From the NCBI RefSeq assembly GCF_003096075.1, contig NZ_CP015449.1, forward strand, positions 1,853,001-1,917,000: DNA of 64,000 bases, written 5' to 3'. The position numbers and the translations under genes are program-made. Below the pieces are notes generated by a model. It did not search any database, was not told where the DNA came from, and saw nothing but the letters and a program-made list of their open reading frames with translations. The DNA comes from Dietzia lutea (GTDB lineage: Bacteria > Actinomycetota > Actinomycetes > Mycobacteriales > Mycobacteriaceae). This document shows positions 21,210-30,790 of the stretch, one piece after another; positions within the stretch are counted from its first letter, which is position 1; the number at the start of each line of letters is the position of its first letter.

Positions 21210-22118
21210 TCAGCCCTCGATCCGCTCTCGCCGCTCGGCCGTCAGGTCGTCGAGCCACAGTGGCTGCAGCATGTGCCAGTCGGCGGGGTGCCGGGCGATG
21301 CCCTCGGCGAACAGGTCGGCCATCGCCTGGACGGCGGACTCGACGCCCCCGGAGACGTCGATAGGCGGGGTGATCCGGACCCGCATGGTGTCGGGGCCGT
21401 CGTACCAGAACTGGGCCACCAGGAACGGCGCGCCGGTCTCCACCGCGAGCCTGGCCGCGCCGGCGGGCATGCGGGTCGTCTCGCCGAAGAACGTCACGGG
21501 CACCCCGGTGCGGCGCAGGTCCCGTTCCCCCGGCAGGGCGACGATGCCGCCGCCGGCGAGGAAGTCCCGCAATGCGTCCAGCGGCGGGGTCGGCCCACCC
21601 GTATGCGGGAAGATGGTGAATCCCAGACTCTCGCGATAGTCCAGGAAGCGCTGGTAGAGCGACTCCGGCTGGAGCCGCTCGGCGACGGTGGCGAACCCGC
21701 CGTACCGCCGCGCGAGCCAGGTGCCCCCGAGGTCCCAGTTGGCCGAGTGCGGCAGGGCCACCACGACGCCGCGCCCCGGCGCGAGGGCCGCGTCGAGGTG
21801 TTCGATCCCGTCTATGGTGCGGTCCATCTCGCGGGCGACGGCCTCCCGGTCCATCGAGGGCAGGCGGAACGCCTCCCGCCAGTACCGGGCGTAGGACCGG
21901 AAGGAGTCGCGGATGAGCTCGTCGGGGACCTCGGCCGGCGGGACGCCCAGGACCCGGGCGAGATTCCTGCGCAGCTGGGAGTCGGGGCCCTGTCTACGGG
22001 CGGCGACGTCGGCGCCCGTGCGGAAGAGCGCCCGCGCCAGGCCCTCGGGGAGGGCCCGGACCGCGGCCCACCCGGCCGCGTAGCCCAGATCGGACAGGCG
22101 CTCGGTCACGCCGCTCAT
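21210..22118 (-). CDS. Phosphatidylinositol mannoside acyltransferase
   Basis: A 302-aa member of the lipid A lauroyl acyltransferase superfamily, corresponding to mycobacterial PatA (Rv2611c), which acylates the mannose added by PimA using acyl-CoA at the membrane. The HX4D motif is seen as LPHSANWDLGG and the second block as LPGERDLRRTGVPVTFFGE. The N-terminus is amphipathic rather than a clear membrane helix. I use the ATG at 22118, which overlaps the pgsA stop by ATGA; the longer open frame upstream is pgsA in another phase. Stands between pgsA and pimA in the same operon. Confidence 0.93.
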   Translation of the reverse strand: MSGVTERLSDLGYAAGWAAVRALPEGLARALFRTGADVAARRQGPDSQLRRNLARVLGVPPAEVPDELIRDSFRSYARYWREAFRLPSMDREAVAREMDRTIDGIEHLDAALAPGRGVVVALPHSANWDLGGTWLARRYGGFATVAERLQPESLYQRFLDYRESLGFTIFPHTGGPTPPLDALRDFLAGGGIVALPGERDLRRTGVPVTFFGETTRMPAGAARLAVETGAPFLVAQFWYDGPDTMRVRITPPIDVSGGVESAVQAMADLFAEGIARHPADWHMLQPLWLDDLTAERRERIEG

Positions 22119-22774
22119 CGGTCTCCCGGCCTCGTCGTCGGTGCGGTGGCGACGTCCTCGCGGGCCACACGGCGGAAGTAGTCGGTGCGCCCGCCCCATA
22201 CGCGCTGGACGACCGTGACGAGGCTGCCCGCCGCGACGGCGGTGAGCCCCACCTCGAGGGCCCACGGGACACCCAGTCCCTCGAGCCCGGCGCCGAGCAG
22301 GATGAGTACCAGCCGGTCGGCGCGTTCCATGAGCCCGCCGGGGGTACGCAGGCCTCCGGCGTCGGCTCGGGCCTTGGAGTAGGACACCACCTGGGACAGC
22401 ACCAGGCAGGCCAGCAGCATGACGAGCGCGTAGCGGTTATCGGGTTCGGCGTAGACGAGCCACCACAGCAGGGAGGACAGGATCACGCCGTCCGCGACCC
22501 GGTCGGACACCGCGTCGACCAGGGCGCCGTACGGCGATCCGCCGCCGCCGGCGCGCGCGACGGCACCGTCGACCAGGTCGAGCAGGGTGCACAGCGCGAT
22601 GACGATCGCGCCCGCGACGAGCAGGCCGTTGCCGAACAGGGCGACGGCCGCGGCGCTCGTCAGCACGAGCCCCGTCAGGGTGATGCCGTTGGCCGTGACG
22701 CCCGCCCGGACGAGCAGCGTCGCGAACGGGTGGGCCACCCGGGTGACCCCCGACCTTCCGTACTCGCTGAGCAT
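22115..22774 (-). CDS. pgsA: CDP-alcohol phosphatidyltransferase (phosphatidylinositol phosphate synthase)
   Basis: A 219-aa integral membrane enzyme with about six helices. The family signature DX2DGX2ARX8GX3DX3D is readable as DLVDGAVAR, then SPYGALVDAVSDR. In mycobacteria the orthologue (PgsA1, Rv2612c) joins CDP-diacylglycerol and inositol 1-phosphate to give phosphatidylinositol phosphate; its neighbours pimA and the PIM acyltransferase support the same role here. It starts 12 bases after the HIT gene and overlaps the following acyltransferase start by ATGA. Confidence 0.94.
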   Translation of the reverse strand: MLSEYGRSGVTRVAHPFATLLVRAGVTANGITLTGLVLTSAAAVALFGNGLLVAGAIVIALCTLLDLVDGAVARAGGGGSPYGALVDAVSDRVADGVILSSLLWWLVYAEPDNRYALVMLLACLVLSQVVSYSKARADAGGLRTPGGLMERADRLVLILLGAGLEGLGVPWALEVGLTAVAAGSLVTVVQRVWGGRTDYFRRVAREDVATAPTTRPGDR

Positions 22775-22786
22775 TCGTCCCCCCGC

Positions 22787-23385
22787 TTACCTAGAAGGTG
22801 TGGTCGACCCGGGCACGGTAGCCGGAGACTCCGTGGTGGACCACGCCTCGGCGAGCAGCTGCCGCGTCTGACGGAGGAGCTGCGGCAGTACCTTGGTGCC
22901 GCTGGTCACCGTAATGAAGTTGGCGTCCCCGATCCAGCGTGGGACGACGTGTTGGTGCAGATGGTCGGACAGCGACCCGCCGGCCGCGCCGCCGAGGTTG
23001 AGCCCGACGTTGAACGAATCGGGTGCCGAGACCGCCTTCACGACCCGGATCAGGTGCTGCGTATAGGACATCAGCTCGCGGGACTCGCCGTCGTCCAGGT
23101 CCTCCAGGTTCGCCACCTTGCGGTACGGCACCACCATGGCGTGACCCGGGTTGTACGGGAAGAGATTGAGCACGACGTAGACGTGCTCGCCCCGGGCGAC
23201 CACCAGCCCGTCCTCGTCGCTCATCCGGGGGATGTCGAGGAACGGCTCCCCCGTCATCCCCTCGGCGGGTTCCGGGCGCGTCTCCGCGATGTAGGACATC
23301 CGGTAGGGCGCCCACAGCAGCTGGAGACGGTCCTCGCCCACGCCGAACTGGCGGTACTCCTCGGTCGGCACCGACTCCCCGGACG

Positions 23386-23389
<4 letters not shown>
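22787..23389 (-). CDS. HIT-domain nucleotide phosphorylase/hydrolase
   Basis: A 200-aa histidine-triad protein. The active-site triad is [11 protein letters not shown], and the HIT core includes [15 protein letters not shown]. The mycobacterial orthologue beside thrS (Rv2613c) is an AP4A phosphorylase, so degradation of diadenosine tetraphosphate, a by-product of aminoacyl-tRNA synthetases, is plausible. The GTG start overlaps the thrS stop by GTGA, which supports a working link between ThrRS and AP4A removal. C-terminal residues after about 170 are unstructured and Ser/Thr-rich. Confidence 0.92.
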
Positions 23390-25485
<2,096 letters not shown>

Positions 25486-25628
25486 GGGGGACGATCTCCT
25501 CGGCAGTGGACGTCGGGCGGCGACGGGCCGCCCGGGCTGACACCGCGGTCCGTACGGCGGACCGGGCCGGTCCATGCTACCCGGGCCCCCTCGGAATCCC
25601 GGACCTCGCCGGGGCGTTGCACCCGGGT

Positions 25629-26309
25629 ATGCGCATCGATGTCTGGTCCGACGTCATCTGTCCGTTCTGCTGGATCGGCAAGCGGCATCTGGAGGCGGCG
25701 CTGGAGTCCTTCCGGGTCGAGCATCCCGACACCGAGGTCGAGGTCGCGTGGCGCGCCTACGAACTCGATCCGTCGGCACCTCGCGTCACGGGCGACGAGC
25801 CGGGCGAGACCAGCGTCGAGATGCTCGCGCGCAAATACGGGATGTCCCGGGCCGAAGCCGAGGCTGGGCAGAAGCAGATGGCCGCCCGCTTCCGCGAGTT
25901 GGGTCTGGAGTTCGACTGGCGGTCGGCGCGGGTCAGCTCGACGTTCGACGCGCACCGGCTCGCCGCGTTGGCGGCTGAGCACGGGCGCGCCGACGAGGTG
26001 GACGAGGGACTGCGCCGCGCCCACTTCTCGGAGGGTCAGGTGATCTCGGACCCCGCCGTGTTGCGACGTATCGGCGTCGACGCCGGCCTGCCCTCCGACT
26101 CGGTCGACCGGGTGCTGGCCGGCGACGATTTCTCCGACCAGGTCCGGCGCGACGTGGAGACCGCCCGCGGCCTCGGGGTCCGAGGGGTGCCGTTCTTCGT
26201 GTTCGATGGCCGGCTCGCGGTGAGCGGCGCGCAGCCCGTGGAGGTGTTCGTACAGGCGCTGGAGCAGGCACTGGAGTCCGGCGCGGAGGCCACGTCCGAC
26301 GCCGGCTGA
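25629..26309 (+). CDS. DsbA/FrnE-family thiol oxidoreductase
   Basis: A 226-aa cytosolic thioredoxin-fold protein with no signal peptide. The redox motif is CPFC (Cys11-Cys14) in [17 protein letters not shown], and the cis-Pro loop is [13 protein letters not shown]; this combination is the FrnE/2-hydroxychromene-2-carboxylate isomerase-like branch. FrnE-like proteins act as cytosolic disulfide oxidoreductases; the target is unknown. I choose the ATG at 25629 ([13 protein letters not shown]) because family similarity begins there. It is divergent from thrS and followed by a hairpin and then a tRNA gene on the other strand. Confidence 0.9.
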   Translation: MRIDVWSDVICPFCWIGKRHLEAALESFRVEHPDTEVEVAWRAYELDPSAPRVTGDEPGETSVEMLARKYGMSRAEAEAGQKQMAARFRELGLEFDWRSARVSSTFDAHRLAALAAEHGRADEVDEGLRRAHFSEGQVISDPAVLRRIGVDAGLPSDSVDRVLAGDDFSDQVRRDVETARGLGVRGVPFFVFDGRLAVSGAQPVEVFVQALEQALESGAEATSDAG

Positions 26310-26371
26310 CCCGTCTCGCCGGCCGACCCCGCACCGGCTGCTGCCGCGCCGCGGTCGCCCCCTGCGACGAC

Positions 26372-26402
26372 AGAAGCCCTCCCGGCATCCGGGAGGGCTT
26401 CT
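26372..26402. terminator. Perfect hairpin between DsbA-family gene and tRNA-Val(CAC)
   Basis: A 14-bp perfect stem (26372-26385 with 26389-26402) with a 3-base loop lies 10 bases past the 3' end of the minus-strand tRNA and past the plus-strand DsbA-family gene. It can serve both. The arms carry AGAAG/CTTCT, giving a short T-rich tail. Confidence 0.85.
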
Positions 26403-26412
26403 GATTGCCTTG

Positions 26413-26484
26413 TGGTCCTAACTGGGTTCGAACCAGTGACCTCTCCGGTGTGAACGGAGCGCTCTTCCGCTGAGCTATAGGACC
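26413..26484 (-). tRNA. tRNA-Val (anticodon CAC)
   Basis: Cloverleaf on the minus strand: acceptor GGTCCTA pairs with TAGGACC, D-loop AGCTCAGCGGAAGAGC, anticodon stem CTCCG/CGGAG around loop TTCACAC with anticodon CAC, and T-arm CTGGTTCGAACCCAG. It decodes GUG, the favoured valine codon in this GC-rich genome together with GUC. The CCA end is not encoded, so it must be added after transcription. Confidence 0.96.
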
Positions 26485-26519
26485 GCATGTCGCCGGGCTC
26501 TCTCGCTCGGCACCGGAAC

Positions 26520-26548
26520 ACTGTAGCAAGCCCCGGCCCGCCGCCCAA
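26520..26548 (-). promoter_or_regulatory. Promoter candidate for tRNA-Val(CAC)
   Basis: On the minus strand a TTGGGC hexamer (26543-26548) and a TACAGT hexamer (26520-26525) are 17 bases apart, a canonical -35/-10 spacing. The tRNA begins 35 bases past the -10. Confidence 0.55.
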
Positions 26549-27219
26549 TTCGGGGCCCGGATCCCCGTTCCCGCCCAGCTCGCGCACACCGCTGCGCCCC
26601 CGCCGCCCCGCGCCGCGCCCCCGCCGCGCTCCCCCAGCCACCGTCAGTGTGGCCGACCGGCGAGTGGTCACAAACGACGAAATTTCCGAGTCGTGACCTG
26701 GGAAAACTTGGACACATATGACCGCTCGGCGGTGAGCGCGTCCGGCGGCGCCCGCCAGCCCGGCGCGCGGGCCCTCTACCGCCCGCGTCCGCTCGTACCG
26801 TCCTCCCGCCGCGCGCTCGGAGGCGCCGCGGGCGGAATTCACCGCCGGGTTGTGCCGAGCGCGCGGGCGGGCGCGATGCGCCTCCGAAGTCTGCCGGGCG
26901 CGCGGGCGGGCGAACTCGCTGTCCAGGCCTGGCGGGCACTCAGGCGAGCGGCTAGCCGAGTAGATGGAACGGGTTCGCGTGCGGAGGCGACGGGGCGCGG
27001 GGCTCCGGCCGGGGAGGGGCGTGTGCGGCCAAGGCCTGCGGGCAGGTAAGCCACTGGGCAGGCGCGATCGCGGCCGCGACCGGCGGGCGCGTTCTCTGCG
27101 GATCGCCAGGGGCGCTCGCTGCGAAGGCGGATCGGCCGGTGTGTGGGTCTGCCGGGAGCGGTCGCAGACGCCTGTTTTCGGACATCCGCCCAGTTCATCG
27201 CGCATTTCCGACCCCGGAT
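26549..27219. other. Gene-poor gap of about 0.7 kb
   Basis: No coding sequence is convincing here. Several open frames exist on both strands, but they are Arg/Pro/Ala-rich, run through tRNA genes or lack a ribosome-binding site. The left part holds an AT-rich dyad: GAAATTTC at 26679-26686 inside a larger imperfect inverted repeat (arms 26666-26670/26694-26698 and CGAC/GTCG). The rest is GC-rich without repeats I can define. It ends at the promoter of the plus-strand tRNA cluster. Confidence 0.5.
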
Positions 27220-27249
27220 TTGTGTTCCGTCGAACTCGTCGGCTAATGT
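27220..27249 (+). promoter_or_regulatory. Promoter candidate for the Gly-Cys-Val tRNA cluster
   Basis: TTGTGT (27220-27225) and TAATGT (27244-27249) are 18 bases apart, and the first tRNA of the cluster begins 44 bases after the -10. The area is noticeably more AT-rich than its surroundings. Confidence 0.6.
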
Positions 27250-27292
27250 TCATTCTCGCAACGCGGTAAGCAACAGCGAGCCGGGAAGCGAT

Positions 27293-27365
27293 GCGGATGT
27301 GGCGCAGCTGGTAGCGCATCACCTTGCCAAGGTGAGGGTCGCGGGTTCGAATCCCGTCATCCGCT
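27293..27365 (+). tRNA. tRNA-Gly (anticodon GCC)
   Basis: A 73-base cloverleaf: acceptor GCGGATG/CATCCGC, anticodon stem TCACC/GGTGA with loop TTGCCAA (anticodon GCC), T-arm GCGGGTTCGAATCCCGT, discriminator T. No encoded CCA follows. First of three tRNAs on this strand. Confidence 0.97.
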
Positions 27366-27414
27366 CGGAGGGATCGAGGAGCCAGGACGTCCTCACCAGG
27401 CTCGATACCTTTGC

Positions 27415-27485
27415 GGTGGAGTGGCCGAGTGGTGAGGCAGCGGCCTGCAAAGCCGTCAACACGGGTTCGATTCCCGTCTCCACCT
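27415..27485 (+). tRNA. tRNA-Cys (anticodon GCA)
   Basis: A 71-base cloverleaf: acceptor GGTGGAG/CTCCACC, loop CTGCAAA with anticodon GCA, T-arm ACGGGTTCGATTCCCGT, and discriminator T, the known identity base for cysteine. CCA is not encoded. It lies 49 bases after tRNA-Gly, in the same transcript by spacing. Confidence 0.97.
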
Positions 27486-27516
27486 CTACGTCCGGATTCG
27501 TCCGGGCGCAGAACCC

Positions 27517-27591
27517 GCGCGATTAGCTCAGCGGGAGAGCGCTTCCCTGACACGGAAGAGGTCACTGGTTCAATCCCAGTATCGCGCACCA
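27517..27591 (+). tRNA. tRNA-Val (anticodon GAC)
   Basis: Acceptor GCGCGAT/ATCGCGC, D-loop AGCTCAGCGGGAGAGC, anticodon stem CTTCC/GGAAG with loop CTGACAC (anticodon GAC), T-arm CTGGTTCAATCCCAG. Unlike the other three tRNAs here, CCA is encoded (27589-27591). The Gly-Cys-Val order is conserved in Mycobacteriales. Confidence 0.97.
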
Positions 27592-27593
27592 CA

Positions 27594-27623
27594 CGAAAGC
27601 CCCGGCCCCGGCTGGGGCTTTCG
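27594..27623 (+). terminator. Hairpin terminator after the tRNA cluster
   Basis: A 10-bp perfect stem (27594-27603 with 27614-27623) starts two bases after the CCA end of tRNA-Val(GAC). The right arm ends GGGGCTTTCG. Placement suits termination of the tRNA transcript. Confidence 0.8.
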
Positions 27624-27753
27624 GCGTTGATGCGCCGGTGGTGAAATGCGCTTCGAGACCCAGCCGCGGTCCTCCCCTGCCACCGGACAGATCGCCGCCG
27701 TACCGGTACCTGACCGTTCCGCCGGTGTGATGTCTGTCGCGGATGATGAGTAC

Positions 27754-27984
27754 ATGACTGCCACGCCCCGACTCCACCATCCGACGACGGTCGGCCGGGC
27801 CGACGTGGCGAGCATGCGCGGCCGCGTCGTCGACCGCCGCCACATCACCGGGGTCCTTGCCGACCTCCGTCGGACCGCTGCCGACTCGTATGAGGTCACG
27901 CTCGTGCTCGGCGGTGGCGACGACATCGAGCGGTATGTCATCCGCGGGGTACGCGAGGACGAGAGCCTTCATCTGCACGCGTGA
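27754..27984 (+). CDS. Small hypothetical protein
   Basis: I do not recognise a family. From the ATG at 27754 the product is 76-77 aa (MTATPRLHHP to SLHLHA), with no membrane helix or signal. The middle reads like a short beta-rich fold: RGRVVDRRHITGVLADLRRT followed by SYEVTLVLGGGDDIERYVIRG. An in-frame ATG at 27730 would add eight residues (MSVADDEY); neither start has a strong ribosome-binding site. It sits between the tRNA cluster and the acetyltransferase gene, on the same strand as both. Confidence 0.55.
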   Translation: MTATPRLHHPTTVGRADVASMRGRVVDRRHITGVLADLRRTAADSYEVTLVLGGGDDIERYVIRGVREDESLHLHA

Positions 27985-27994
27985 ACGGTGCCCC

Positions 27995-28000
27995 TAGGCT
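27995..28000 (+). promoter_or_regulatory. -10 element (leaderless) for the GNAT gene
   Basis: TAGGCT ends six bases before the GTG start codon. Transcription from such a -10 would begin at or next to the start codon, giving a leaderless message. Confidence 0.55.
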
Positions 28001-28006
28001 GGCTGG

Positions 28007-28540
28007 GTGACCGCGCGACTCGACGAGGCCGTAGAGGCCGACCTCGGCCCCCTCTCGGACCTGGCCGCCCGTACGTTCCCGCTGGCGTGCCCGCCCGACC
28101 TCGACGCGGGGGTGATCGGAGCCTTCATCACCGAGCACCTCAGTGAAAAGGCGTTCAGGGCATACAAGGAGTCCCCGGACCACGAGGTGCTGGTGTGTCG
28201 TGCAGACGGCGGCGCGATCGTGGGGTACGTCCTGCTCGTAGAGGGCACGGCGATGGATCCGGACTGCGCATCGCAGATCGTCCACCGCCCCACGACGGGC
28301 ATCAGCAAGTTCTACGTCGACCCGGACCACCACGGCGCGGGTATCGCGTCCTTGATGCTCGACGACGTGACGGCGCGGAGCCGGCAGTCGGGTGTGCGGA
28401 GCGTCTGGTTGGCCACAAACGTCGCGAACGCGCGGGCCCGCAGGTTCTACGTCAAGCACGGGTTCGAGCCTCGCGGAAATCGGACTTTTGACGTGGGCGG
28501 CGTAGCCAACACCGACGTCGTCTACGAACTGCCCCTCTGA
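28007..28540 (+). CDS. GNAT-family N-acetyltransferase
   Basis: A 177-aa acetyltransferase of the GNAT fold. The acetyl-CoA-binding motif A is visible as SKFYVDPDHHGAGIASLMLDD (positions about 100-120, with the R/Q-x-x-G-x-G/A-like HHGAGIA loop), preceded by a beta-strand pair (GGAIVGYVLLVEG) and followed by WLATNVANARARRFYVKHGFEPRG in pieces, the usual motif B. It transfers acetyl from acetyl-CoA to an amine; the substrate is unknown. The GTG start follows a TAGGCT hexamer by six bases with no ribosome-binding site, so the transcript is probably leaderless. Confidence 0.85.
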   Translation: MTARLDEAVEADLGPLSDLAARTFPLACPPDLDAGVIGAFITEHLSEKAFRAYKESPDHEVLVCRADGGAIVGYVLLVEGTAMDPDCASQIVHRPTTGISKFYVDPDHHGAGIASLMLDDVTARSRQSGVRSVWLATNVANARARRFYVKHGFEPRGNRTFDVGGVANTDVVYELPL

Positions 28541-28844
28541 GTCGCGCTGCTGCGGTTGGACGAGTCCTCGCTCGGGGCTCCCGGGCGGGACAACGCACCT
28601 CTCATCGCACGCGATCCCTGAGTGGGCGCTCGCGCGGGTCGCCAGATCGTGGGAGGGCAACGCCGCCTATCCGATCACGCGCCACCTGTGGGATCCCTTA
28701 GGCGTCGCGTTATCCGATAGGTGGCGCGGAGGCCGATGGGTGGCGGGCGCTCCGATAGGTGACGTCGCGGGTCGAGAGCCTCGCGGGTCGCGGCGAGTCG
28801 CCGACACCGGGTAGGCCGCGGCGCCGCGCTGCTACGGCCGGAGG
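28541..28844. other. Intergenic region between convergent GNAT and zapE genes
   Basis: About 300 bases without a credible gene. It holds a 10-bp inverted repeat (28678-28687 with 28719-28728) and three tandem copies of a 19-bp unit (28714-28770). One minus-strand open frame across it is a shadow of the zapE coding region and composition bias. Confidence 0.6.
28714..28770. repeat. Three tandem 19-bp repeats
   Basis: Units begin at 28714, 28733 and 28752, exactly 19 bases apart. Each starts with CCGATRGGTGRCG (13 conserved positions) followed by a variable six-base spacer. The first unit also forms the right arm of a 10-bp inverted repeat with 28678-28687. Spacing of about two helical turns would place protein-binding sites on one DNA face; function is unknown. 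Confidence 0.75.
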
Positions 28845-29861
28845 TCAGCCGCCGACGGTCTCGAAGCGGGACAGCGCCAGCAGTCGCGAGGTCGCCCGCA
28901 GATACTTCTTGCGGTACCCGCCGGCGACCATCTCCTCGGTGAAGATCGCGTCCAACTTGTCGCCCGAGTTCCGCACCGGGATCCCCGCGTCGTAGAGACG
29001 GTCCGCGAGCACCACGAGCCGCAGCGCGATCGACTGGTCCGGCAGCGGCTTGACCCCGCTCAGGCAGACACGGTTCACACCGTCGACCAGGCGGTTGTAC
29101 TTGGAGGGGTGCAGGGTGGACAAGTGCTGGCACAGCTCGTCGAAGTCATCGAATGTCGCGCCGTCGACCGCCTCGGCGTCCGCCCGCAGGTCCTCGTCGG
29201 TCATCGGGTCCGGGGCCGGCGGCAGGTTGCGGTGCCGGTAGTCCGGACCGTCCACGCGGATGGACTCGAAGATGCCCGACATCTTGCGGATCTCCCGCAT
29301 GAAGTCCTTGGCCGCGAAGCGCCCCTCCCCCAGCTGCTCGGGCAGGGTGTTGGACGTGGCCGCCACACTGACACCGGCCGTCGTCAGCTCGGCGAGCAGG
29401 CGGGAGACGAGCATGGTGTCGCCCGGGTCGTCGAGCTCGAACTCGTCGATGCACAGCACGGAGTGGCCCGAGAGCTCCTCGACCGCGCGATTGAAGCCGA
29501 GCGCGCCCACCACGTGCGTCAGCTCGACGAACGTGCCGAACGCCTTGGGCACGGGGCAGTTGTGATAGATCGACGTCAGCAGGTGGGTCTTGCCCACACC
29601 GAACCCGCCGTCGAGGTAGATACCGGAACCCTGGACGGCCTTGGGGCGTCGACCGAACAGGCCTTTCTTCGGCGCGCGCCGGGCGTTGACCTCCTCGGCG
29701 AACTGCCGACACGCCTTGACCGCGGCGGCCTGCGAGGGCTCTGCCGGATCCGGGATGTAGGAGTCGAAGCTGACGTCGTCGAACATCGACGGCGGCACCA
29801 TCTGGGCCACGAGCTGGTCGGCGGGGACCACCGGGGTGACGTCAACGAGGCGAGAGACCAT
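28845..29861 (-). CDS. zapE: AFG1/ZapE-family AAA ATPase
   Basis: A 338-aa P-loop ATPase. Walker A is GGFGVGKT (residues 85-92) and Walker B is VLCIDEFELDD; a sensor-like Asn is in VAATSNTLPEQL. The length and the GIYLDGGFGVGKTHLL motif match AFG1-like proteins: ZapE in gammaproteobacteria modulates the FtsZ ring, while mitochondrial Afg1 works in protein quality control. Which applies in actinobacteria is not established. The ATG at 29861 is preceded by TAGGCT on its strand with a six-base gap and no ribosome-binding site, so it is probably leaderless. It is divergent from the RibD-like gene. Confidence 0.9.
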   Translation of the reverse strand: MVSRLVDVTPVVPADQLVAQMVPPSMFDDVSFDSYIPDPAEPSQAAAVKACRQFAEEVNARRAPKKGLFGRRPKAVQGSGIYLDGGFGVGKTHLLTSIYHNCPVPKAFGTFVELTHVVGALGFNRAVEELSGHSVLCIDEFELDDPGDTMLVSRLLAELTTAGVSVAATSNTLPEQLGEGRFAAKDFMREIRKMSGIFESIRVDGPDYRHRNLPPAPDPMTDEDLRADAEAVDGATFDDFDELCQHLSTLHPSKYNRLVDGVNRVCLSGVKPLPDQSIALRLVVLADRLYDAGIPVRNSGDKLDAIFTEEMVAGGYRKKYLRATSRLLALSRFETVGG

Positions 29862-29867
29862 ACGCAG

Positions 29868-29873
29868 AGCCTA
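29868..29873 (-). promoter_or_regulatory. -10 element (leaderless) for zapE
   Basis: TAGGCT on the minus strand ends six bases before the ATG, the same layout as at the GNAT gene. Confidence 0.6.
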
Positions 29874-29912
29874 TCGTGGGGGCATCCGACGTCAGAACGG
29901 AAGGAGTCCGCG

Positions 29913-30659
29913 GTGCCCACGACACGGCTGACCGTGATCGACGACGACCCCGCGGCCCTGGACACCCTCTGGGAGGCGCTGGAACCGGAGCCCGATCTCG
30001 CCCTGCCCCGCATCCGGGCCGTGATGATCTCCACGGTCGACGGCAGCACGACCGTCGACGGACGTAGCGGCGGGCTCGGCACCCCGACCGACAGACTCGT
30101 CTACGACGCTATGCGCGCCCGCGCCGACCTGGTGATGGTGGGCTCCGCCACGGCCCTGGCCGAGGGATACGGCCCCGCCCGGATCGCCGAGGCCTGGGCG
30201 GACCGTCGCCCCGGTCCCCCGCCAGTGGTCCTGGTGTTCACCCGGAGCCTCCCCGACCGGCTGATCGAACACTGCGCGCCACTCGGGGACGCCCTCCAGG
30301 TCGTCGCCGCACACGGCGTCCCCGGCGACCGCCTGGAGGTCGCCCGCCGACAGGGTGTGACCGTCCACGTGCTGGACCCCGGGCCGCTGCGCGCGGCGGT
30401 CCGATCGCTGGCCACCCACTTCGGGGCGTCCGAGGTGGCGTTCGAGGGTGGCCCCGAACTCCTCGGCACCTTCCTCCGAGAGGGCGCGATCGACGAGCTC
30501 GTGCTGTCCGTCGCGCCACAGCTCGTCGTCGGCGGCGACCGCACGCCGCTGGCCAGCGGCCCGGGCACCAGCAGCGTGCCGATGCGGGTCGCCGCCGCCT
30601 TCACCTGCCCGCACGGCGGGCTCTACGCGCGCTGGGTCGTCGACGGGGCGGCCGGGTGA
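29913..30659 (+). CDS. RibD C-terminal-type pyrimidine reductase family protein
   Basis: A 248-aa protein of the dihydrofolate reductase-like fold found in the reductase half of RibD. Typical segments are RAVMISTVDGSTTVDGRSGGL, split by the substrate loop, DLVMVGSATALAEGYGPAR and FEGGPELLGTFLREGAIDEL. In riboflavin synthesis the family reduces the ribosyl side chain with NADPH, but this stand-alone type, present in many actinobacteria away from rib genes, has no firm function. The GTG start at 29913 has an AAGGAG site; the open frame upstream is antisense to zapE and is not coding. Its stop overlaps the next start by GTGA. Confidence 0.87.
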   Translation: MPTTRLTVIDDDPAALDTLWEALEPEPDLALPRIRAVMISTVDGSTTVDGRSGGLGTPTDRLVYDAMRARADLVMVGSATALAEGYGPARIAEAWADRRPGPPPVVLVFTRSLPDRLIEHCAPLGDALQVVAAHGVPGDRLEVARRQGVTVHVLDPGPLRAAVRSLATHFGASEVAFEGGPELLGTFLREGAIDELVLSVAPQLVVGGDRTPLASGPGTSSVPMRVAAAFTCPHGGLYARWVVDGAAG

Positions 30660-30790
30660 CCCGCGCCGGAGACGACACGGCTCCCCGGGGACGCGGACAG
30701 ATGACCCGCGCCGGAGACGACCCGGCTCCCCGGGGACGCGGACAGATGACCCGCGCCGGAGACGACGCGGGCCCCCGGCACCGTGGTCGG
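30656..30790 (+). repeat. Three 45-bp in-frame tandem repeats, each with a start codon
   Basis: Units start at 30656 (GTG), 30701 (ATG) and 30746 (ATG), each 45 bp and encoding 15 residues of the form MTRAGDDxAPRGRGQ. A fourth ATG at 30791 begins the diverging MTRALGAAAAAV. Units 1 and 2 are almost identical at DNA level; unit 3 has diverged in its second half. The array multiplies potential translation starts upstream of a lipoprotein signal peptide. Confidence 0.9.

Noticed and set aside
26693-27049. A 118-codon plus-strand open frame in the gene-poor gap
   Set aside because: The N-terminus (MTWENLDTYDRS) looks reasonable, but the rest is Arg/Ala/Pro-rich low-complexity sequence with no start signal and no domain.
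26036-27592. A 518-codon minus-strand open frame
   Set aside because: It runs through all four tRNA genes and the DsbA-family gene, is Arg/Pro-rich and has no ribosome-binding site.
28675-29133. A 152-codon minus-strand frame downstream of zapE
   Set aside because: Overlaps the zapE 3' end in a different frame and depends on the tandem repeats; no family features.
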